DNA of 64,000 bases, taken from assembly GCA_017640445.1 (NCBI GenBank), contig JAEPQQ010000002.1, positions 52,834-116,833 on the forward strand, read 5' to 3'. Source of the DNA: Bacteroidia bacterium (lineage in GTDB: Bacteria > Bacteroidota > Bacteroidia > NS11-12g > UBA9320). Positions 57,443 through 64,000 of this stretch are shown here, in pieces (within the stretch, counting starts at the first letter, position 1; each line of letters opens with the position of its first letter). The notes under the pieces are model-generated. The model saw only the letters and a program-made list of their open reading frames with translations. It had not been told where the DNA came from and ran no database searches. The translations under genes were made by a program, and so were the position numbers.

Positions 57443-57635
57443 TTATAAGAGTGAATATATTTTGAAATGTGCGTTGATATTCAATTAGTTAAGTGGTCGA
57501 TTTGAGTATATCAACATTTCTGGAACACTACCGAAAAGGCCTCAAGTTGTAGATACTGTCAAGGAGTAAGGTATTTGTAGGTCATAGGCCCAATTGACCA
57601 TTTTGCATTTTAACCAAATTAATGCGACAGATCCA

Positions 57636-59759
57636 TTATTCGGGCTTTATTTGAACTATGGTCTGCCCGATGTTTACATTTTGATTTTTAACCTTAACAA
57701 GATAATGGCCCGGTTGGTCAATTTTAAAGGTAGTTGAACTTCCTTTTAAACTTTGTCTGTCAACTAATCGACCCGTCATATCAAACACATCGATTGAATA
57801 ACTTCCATGTTGACCAAATTCTAAAGTGACTAAGCCCCTACTTGGATTAGGGTAAACTTTAAACTGTAGTCCTACGATGGGTTCTATACTAATATCATCT
57901 ACCAAGAAGCTATCGGATCTTTCACTTTCACATCCATGTTCCGAGAACAGTTTAACCTGGTAATACCCATTCTTTTGAGGTTTGATGGATCGACTTTCGG
58001 TGTCTTTCAGAAACGTATCGTTTAGGTACCATCTGTAGCCAGAGGCTTTAATGGTACTTGCCAGTTCTTCGGTTTGGTAACTGATCTCAGGTTTCTGAGG
58101 CCTTTTGTCTTCATAAACGGTTATAGTATCCCAAGCCCGGCAGAAGGTCTTGTTTGTCACTTTTACAAAGTACTCACCGGCTGTGTCGATCGTAAGTGAA
58201 TCTGTATGAAAATGGTTGTAATGAAGTAGTGGTCCATTAGCAGTGTCTAAATTGGGCTCTTCACCCATCCAGTGAACACAATGCATATTCTTTGGTGTTT
58301 CTAAGACTAATTTGAAGGTGTCTCCTAGACAATAGAAAGTGTCTTTCCCGAGCATATCATTCCTCCAACGTGGCCGAATTGTGAGTTCTTTTGTAATCGT
58401 GTCTGAACGGGAACCATTGGAAACAATGTGGCTTACTTGCCATGTACCCGTATCCGGAAATTGATAGGTGCAATGTTTTGTGTCAAAACTATCTCGATAA
58501 CCTCCATTTGTAAACAACCACTTGAAAGTCGTTGCCTTTAGTGTATCACGACCTTCAAAAGTGTATTTATGCTCCCAACAGTCTTCAGTGTAAGCGAAGT
58601 CTATCGCCGGCGTGTAAAAAATGCTCTGATTGAAATTAGGAAGACCTTTTAATGCTTTACCGGAGTCAAGGACTAATCCATCTACCTGGTAGTCACAAGC
58701 CGTTCCAGGTAAATTCGGATTGTTAACCACATCCAAATTTGAATCTCCAATAATGGCTACATATATTCTTCTATTTAGAGCCAGTTGGATAGCTCCCATA
58801 TTACTATTTCCATTCGGATCAATTTTTTTCTCGGAGGCCTTGATTTCTGAAACGGAAGGTGAGGAAAGATCGTATTGATAAAGTCGACCGTCAGCGGAGA
58901 TATACCATTTTGATCCATCTGGAGAAAATTCAGCGCTCCATGGGTAGAAAGGTGTTGTCATAAAGTGCCATTTGAGATCGGCACTTTCAGAATTAAAAAG
59001 CAGAAGCTCTGACCTATGAGCAAACACAAGCAAAGAAGATAAATAATCTCCCCTTGGACTAAATTTCAAACAAATACCCGCAGTCTGATTTGGTCCACTT
59101 TCGACATGTCTAGCTCCAATCTTTGCAGTTACAGGACACTCAAGAATTCTATCATTTTTAACAAGAAAAAAGTAGAATGTTTGGCTTGTGTCGTCATGTG
59201 AGGAAATCCAGATGTCCCTGTTGTTTTGGTGATTGACTGCATTGAGCTGTTCGGTGCTATGGTCAAGCAGTATGCCTTCATACTTTAGTGATTTCTTTTG
59301 CTCGTCAATGGAATATGAATACAAGCTTCCAATTTTATTGTCCAAACCAACATGTGTCGAAACCAATAGATTAAGGTGGTTTCCATTTGGGTGCTTAACT
59401 ATGAGGGCCCCTTGCGCTGAAGATTTGCCTCCTTTTAAAACAAAGGAAGTGTCTTCTTGGACAAAGAACACTTTTTCCGGTGTGGCATAGTATAGAAGTT
59501 TTCCTGTGGAATCTGAATACGTGGAGACTCCCTCAGGAGCCCATACTTTTTTTGAGGTATTAACTACTTCCGATTTGGTGAACTCAAGACCAACACTATC
59601 GCCAAACACCCAATGACGACCTTGCTGTGCCATTGAACTTAGCGAGGCAAATAAAAATACTAAAAGTGAATAACTTCTCATTTTAATTACAGACACATTA
59701 CAGGCACCGACAGTTGCACTGAAATACTCTGGGCTTGTACACAAATGCATCAATGACAC
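57636..59759 (-). CDS. Secreted beta-propeller-like/PKD protein with T9SS type A sorting domain; likely real start at 59680
   Basis: GRHWVFGDSVGLEF; LLYYATPEKVFFV; C-term VYPNPSRGLVTLEF...DVFDMTGRLVDRQ. Confidence 0.85.
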   Translation of the reverse strand: MSLMHLCTSPEYFSATVGACNVSVIKMRSYSLLVFLFASLSSMAQQGRHWVFGDSVGLEFTKSEVVNTSKKVWAPEGVSTYSDSTGKLLYYATPEKVFFVQEDTSFVLKGGKSSAQGALIVKHPNGNHLNLLVSTHVGLDNKIGSLYSYSIDEQKKSLKYEGILLDHSTEQLNAVNHQNNRDIWISSHDDTSQTFYFFLVKNDRILECPVTAKIGARHVESGPNQTAGICLKFSPRGDYLSSLLVFAHRSELLLFNSESADLKWHFMTTPFYPWSAEFSPDGSKWYISADGRLYQYDLSSPSVSEIKASEKKIDPNGNSNMGAIQLALNRRIYVAIIGDSNLDVVNNPNLPGTACDYQVDGLVLDSGKALKGLPNFNQSIFYTPAIDFAYTEDCWEHKYTFEGRDTLKATTFKWLFTNGGYRDSFDTKHCTYQFPDTGTWQVSHIVSNGSRSDTITKELTIRPRWRNDMLGKDTFYCLGDTFKLVLETPKNMHCVHWMGEEPNLDTANGPLLHYNHFHTDSLTIDTAGEYFVKVTNKTFCRAWDTITVYEDKRPQKPEISYQTEELASTIKASGYRWYLNDTFLKDTESRSIKPQKNGYYQVKLFSEHGCESERSDSFLVDDISIEPIVGLQFKVYPNPSRGLVTLEFGQHGSYSIDVFDMTGRLVDRQSLKGSSTTFKIDQPGHYLVKVKNQNVNIGQTIVQIKPE

Positions 59760-59850
59760 TCCAACAGAGTATCAAATCTATATTTTTGAATGCAACAATA
59801 CCAACTTAACATGTATCAATATCGTAAACCAACACCTAAACAATAATCTT

Positions 59851-62800
59851 ATGAAATCTAACTTACATTTTTTAGGGCTAACTGCACTGTTAGTTCTTTT
59901 TTCTTCTATCTCCCAGGCACAAGATACGGTCTGTGGGTATGACATTATTATGCAGGACCTTTGGGAGTCTGACAGCACCAATTATGACATCGAGCAAAAG
60001 GCATTTATTGAAAATCTTCAGAGGTGGAGGCGGAAGAATTCAGGGGTTAACTACTTGCCACCACCGTTGCTGCCCAGTCTTACAGGAGGGAACGGTTGTA
60101 CAAAGGCAAACTACATAATTCCTGTTGTCATTCACGTTATTCATGATTCAAGCGATAATGTGGCTGGAATAGGTACTAACATTTCTCAAATTCAAATAGA
60201 CAACCAACTGGAAATACTTAATCACGCGTTCAGTAATTACAACACTGCCTCAAGTCCGGCGGTGAATACTGGCATACAATTCTGTCTGGCAAAAAACAAG
60301 CCGGATGGTACGCCCTTTAATGGTATTACGCGAACACCATCGGGTGAGACAGACCATGTGATTCCGGCAAACGCTCAAGCGCTCAGGAAAATTATCGAAT
60401 ATGACCCTGAAAGATATCTGAATATTTATGTGGTTAAGAGCATTACGGACCCAAACCTTCCTGCAGGAGCATTACTGGCGGGTTATGGAAATGTTCCCTG
60501 GAAAAAGCAGAATGGGCAAGATGGTGTGGTGGTAGATCATCGTTTCTTCGGTGATTACAGTACTATTGGAAACCCTCTCTTTTCTGATTCCTATGGTATT
60601 ACACTTGTTCACGAAGTGGGACACTATTTAGGTCTCTTTCATACTTTCGAAGGTGGTTGTGTCGGTCTTTCTTCAAGCAATTGTTCGGCAGAAGGGGATT
60701 TGTGTTGTGATGTTCCAGGAGTTAAGGAAATTGACCCTTCGTGCCCCGACCCTTCAATCAATACATGTTTGGACCTCTATAACAACAACCCAGCAGATCA
60801 AAAGCAAAACTACATGGATTATAGTCCTGAGAGTTGCTTGACTACATTTACGCCAGACCAGACGGACATTATGTTGAGCACACTTGACATTTATAGAAAT
60901 GGATTAGGCACACCGCAGAATGTGAATTCGATGGATATGACATGCTGTATCAACTCTGCACGGTTCAATGGAGGGACCTTTCTTTGCATCAACGATAGCA
61001 CCGAATTCACAGCCTATACATATTCTAATGTCACCTATGACTGGAATTTTTACTCAGATGGAGTGTTAGCTCATGACACATCGACAACCAATTCTACACT
61101 TTGGTTTAAACCTGATTCGGTTGGAACATATGACGTTGAGTTGATTATCAAGGAAAACGGAATTGTTCTGAATCAGAGGCGGACTAACGATTTGTTGAGC
61201 GTGGTTGATTGTGGGCAGAGTAGGAAGTCCTCGCGAGGGAACTGGTATTTTGGAGAATATGCTGGAATCAGGTTTTATGAAACTGGAGTTTTCAGAGACG
61301 AAGAACCGTTCAATGATTTTATAAAAAACGGTACGTCAAAACATCAAATAAAAACGGGAGAGGGGACTGTCAGCATGAGTAATGAGGATGGAGATTTGTT
61401 ATTTTATGGTAGTGAAAGTCAGTTTAGTAATTACAATACCCCTTTTCAACTTTTTGATAAAAAATATGCTTCGATTTCAAGAGATACAATAATGAATCTT
61501 CCTTTATCAGCATCACAAGGGGCAATACCTCTTACTACCCAAGATAGTGACATATATGTCTTGGTCCATTTAGATTATTATCGTGATTCTTCGCTACAGG
61601 TGACCGAAAAACTGAGATATAGTAGAATTGATGTCTCAGACAACTCGGCTGGGAGCGAGGGAAAGGTCATTGAATCCAATCTCGAGGTTTTTGATAGTCT
61701 TGGGAACTCGTATGACAACCTTGGTGAAGGTCTCGCCGCCACCTACGCAACGGATACCAGTTTTTGGGTATTTGCTCATGATTTTTCGAGTAATCGAATT
61801 CAACAATTTTTGGCAACGGATGATACTATAGTCTTTCATTCAAGTACGAGTGCCAATTCCGTAACACAATCGCAGATTCGATTGTCCCCAAATGGAAGAT
61901 TCCTTACGATTGACAGGCAGTTGTTTCGGTTTGACCCAAAATCGGGTAATCTCGACCACCTACACTCCATCTCGGGAGTAAATCGGGTGTATGGTGCGTG
62001 TTTTAGTCCTGATTCACGTATATTGTACAGAAATGAGGGAATAGGCGTTGGATTGCCTAGATATGAAATCACGCAATATGATCTCGGCAGTTCAGCCACA
62101 GACTTTTCTCGAAAAGTAGTTGGAGAGCATTATGGGGGACGAAGAAGTTTACAGTTGGGACCGGATAGTTTGATTTATATAGCGGCTAATAGACAAACTT
62201 CATTGCCTCGGATAAATAATCCTAATGCTCTGGATTATGGAAATAATGAGTGCGGATTATTGGATGATCAAATTGATCTTGGAAACAGCGGACAGTTATC
62301 ACCTAAATCGAATGAGGGCCTTCCTAATTATATTGATGGAGTTCAACCAGATAGTTTAGAGATAGACTTTAACTATAAGCTGTCAAATTGTACAGAAGTC
62401 TCGTTTTGGGTAGAAAATGCTTTTGGGAATAGTTATAGTTGGACATTTGGTGATGGAAACACTTCCACTTCCAAAGACCCCGTTCACACCTATTCTACAA
62501 CAGGGACTTATACCGTTACTCTCACGCAAGATGGCGTCTCATCCCAAAAGGATATTGAAGTTTTAATTCCTGCGAGTGACCTTGTAATTAGTGGAAACAC
62601 AAAACATTGCGATACGAACCAGATATTCGAATATACAGTTATTGAAAGGCCTTGGTACAATTATACCTGGAGTATAACAAACAATAATAATATCTCAGCG
62701 GTCGGTAATCGTGCATTTGCTGTTTGGAAGGCGGATGGAGATATTTCTGTTGTGGTTGAAAACACCAGGACTGGTTGTAAAGATTCTTCTGATCTTTCTG

Positions 62801-64000
62801 TAACTCAGGGGCTAGCCATATTTAACAATTCAATTTCACCAAACTCTCAAGTGATTTGTGATAGCTCCTCGGCAAGTTTACTTGTGGGCTCTTTCCCTCT
62901 TGGAGGAAATGGGATATTCACCTACCAATGGTTTAAAAGTATTGATAATGGGAATTCCTATCAGGGTATACCAAATGCTGCTGGGCAGAGTTACCTGCCA
63001 ACCGACATCACCATTACAACCAAACTTTATAGACGTGTGTCATCAGACGGTTGTCATACGAATAGCAATGAAGTTGAAATTCAAGAACTCGGGTCGCAAA
63101 ACAAAATATACATAATCGATGAATTGTGTTATCCCGGTGGGACCATTAGTCTGGAAGGAGCAAAGCTGGTTAGTGGTGTTGGATATACTACGACCTATAG
63201 TTGGGAAAAATCAGAAGATGGAACAACATGGACTGTTTTAGTAGATAGCACGAAGGATCTGATTATTGACCAAACCGAGGATTCGGCTTTTTATCGTAGA
63301 AAAGCAACTTGGCGGCCCCATTGGGCGAGTAGTTATTGCACCACCTATTCAAATACTCAATTCTTTAGTCCGACAATAACCGTTGAAGAACAGCCAGAGG
63401 ATATTGACGTTTGTGGCAATAGCAGCAGTTATTGGACCATAAATACGACTCTTAGTAACCCCAAGAACTATGCGATCACCTTCGTACTACAATACAAAGA
63501 GGTCGGTGGGACAACCTGGGTAGAATCTACAGGAAACCAAGGGTCTGTGACAGAGGTTTACGGATTCCCAAATTCTCCTGGAACTGACTCGGACTTGGAT
63601 TCGATACGTTTTAAATTCAACACGCCTTGCGGTGCGTTCTTCTCTGATATTGCTGTAATAAGAGCAGTGGATGCAGCCCCCAATATTTCAAGCCATCCAA
63701 GTAATGCTGTTATCAACGCTGGGGAAGATGCAACATTCACAGCTGCAATAAGTAACGAGTTGGACTCCTCCTCTTGGCAAGTAAAAGAGTGGCATTCATC
63801 CGTCTGGGTGGACATCACCTCTCAATACTGGGACACCTTGCGATTTGATCAAACAAACATCTGTCAGGACAGTAATCAATACAGGCTAAAAGCTACAAAC
63901 CTTTGTGGTACGACGTACTCAAATGCAGCCACCCTGACGGCTTCGGATTTATCTGATTTATGGATGAGAGATTCACACAAGGATACGGGAGCAACACCTA
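59851..64000 (+). CDS. M43 pappalysin-like metalloprotease fused to beta-propeller-like, PKD and Ig-like regions; runs off the window
   Basis: Open frame from ATG 59851 at several checked points to 64000 (omitted from the ORF track because it lacks a stop): MKSNLHFLGLTALLVLFSSISQAQ...TLVHEVGHYLGLFHTFEGGC...NYMDYSPESC...SRGNWYFGEYAGIRF...YSWTFGDGNTSTSKDPVHTYSTTGTYTVTL. Confidence 0.85.
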   Translation, partial: MKSNLHFLGLTALLVLFSSISQAQDTVCGYDIIMQDLWESDSTNYDIEQKAFIENLQRWRRKNSGVNYLPPPLLPSLTGGNGCTKANYIIPVVIHVIHDSSDNVAGIGTNISQIQIDNQLEILNHAFSNYNTASSPAVNTGIQFCLAKNKPDGTPFNGITRTPSGETDHVIPANAQALRKIIEYDPERYLNIYVVKSITDPNLPAGALLAGYGNVPWKKQNGQDGVVVDHRFFGDYSTIGNPLFSDSYGITLVHEVGHYLGLFHTFEGGCVGLSSSNCSAEGDLCCDVPGVKEIDPSCPDPSINTCLDLYNNNPADQKQNYMDYSPESCLTTFTPDQTDIMLSTLDIYRNGLGTPQNVNSMDMTCCINSARFNGGTFLCINDSTEFTAYTYSNVTYDWNFYSDGVLAHDTSTTNSTLWFKPDSVGTYDVELIIKENGIVLNQRRTNDLLSVVDCGQSRKSSRGNWYFGEYAGIRFYETGVFRDEEPFNDFIKNGTSKHQIKTGEGTVSMSNEDGDLLFYGSESQFSNYNTPFQLFDKKYASISRDTIMNLPLSASQGAIPLTTQDSDIYVLVHLDYYRDSSLQVTEKLRYSRIDVSDNSAGSEGKVIESNLEVFDSLGNSYDNLGEGLAATYATDTSFWVFAHDFSSNRIQQFLATDDTIVFHSSTSANSVTQSQIRLSPNGRFLTIDRQLFRFDPKSGNLDHLHSISGVNRVYGACFSPDSRILYRNEGIGVGLPRYEITQYDLGSSATDFSRKVVGEHYGGRRSLQLGPDSLIYIAANRQTSLPRINNPNALDYGNNECGLLDDQIDLGNSGQLSPKSNEGLPNYIDGVQPDSLEIDFNYKLSNCTEVSFWVENAFGNSYSWTFGDGNTSTSKDPVHTYSTTGTYTVTLTQDGVSSQKDIEVLIPASDLVISGNTKHCDTNQIFEYTVIERPWYNYTWSITNNNNISAVGNRAFAVWKADGDISVVVENTRTGCKDSSDLSVTQGLAIFNNSISPNSQVICDSSSASLLVGSFPLGGNGIFTYQWFKSIDNGNSYQGIPNAAGQSYLPTDITITTKLYRRVSSDGCHTNSNEVEIQELGSQNKIYIIDELCYPGGTISLEGAKLVSGVGYTTTYSWEKSEDGTTWTVLVDSTKDLIIDQTEDSAFYRRKATWRPHWASSYCTTYSNTQFFSPTITVEEQPEDIDVCGNSSSYWTINTTLSNPKNYAITFVLQYKEVGGTTWVESTGNQGSVTEVYGFPNSPGTDSDLDSIRFKFNTPCGAFFSDIAVIRAVDAAPNISSHPSNAVINAGEDATFTAAISNELDSSSWQVKEWHSSVWVDITSQYWDTLRFDQTNICQDSNQYRLKATNLCGTTYSNAATLTASDLSDLWMRDSHKDTGATP

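Noticed and set aside
1-64000. tRNA, rRNA, prophage, CRISPR-Cas or toxin-antitoxin loci
   Set aside because: None could be supported by reading the sequence; no search tool was available to exclude weak candidates.

Overview
This 64 kb window comes from a Bacteroidota chromosome, judged from type IX secretion (T9SS) C-terminal domains, gliding-motility-type C-termini, PorU, and TAnnTTTG-like promoters. It has four parts. (1) Large surface or secreted proteins lie at both edges (1-18 kb and 54.8-64 kb), with a small MarR / cytochrome b561 / DUF1772-like / ABM / UbiA-like cluster at 4.9-8.7 kb. (2) An ATP-grasp ligase gene at 18.7-19.6 kb is preceded by what looks like a complete transcription attenuator: a 19-22 codon Cys-rich leader ORF (MIYTTCCCPCHRPKQGEVM), a mutually exclusive antiterminator, and an intrinsic terminator. 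(3) porU and an Omp28-like gene lie at 20.6-25.5 kb. (4) A heavy-metal, probably copper, island spans about 25.6-56.5 kb. It contains two AraC regulators with N-terminal CxxC HMA-like domains, a CusA/TolC/CusB efflux system, DUF3347 proteins, small His-rich and membrane proteins, a CPH-motif P1B ATPase with a TrkH-like protein, MbnP/MbnH-like proteins, a multicopper oxidase and three HYC_CC_PP-type proteins. Embedded in the island is a tightly packed USP / ATP-cone-nuclease / AMP(thymidine)-phosphorylase / saccharopine-dehydrogenase-like / PRPP-synthetase module. Mobile remnants are an IS1-type transposase (56.7-57.4 kb) and an IS3 OrfA fragment (about 18.0 kb). The most interesting candidates are the Cys-codon attenuator, the nucleotide-metabolism/nuclease module fused to the metal operon, and an (ATGAAAAAA)8 tract giving eight in-frame start codons in a metal-binding lipoprotein gene. 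All family calls are from reading the protein sequences; no database search was run.
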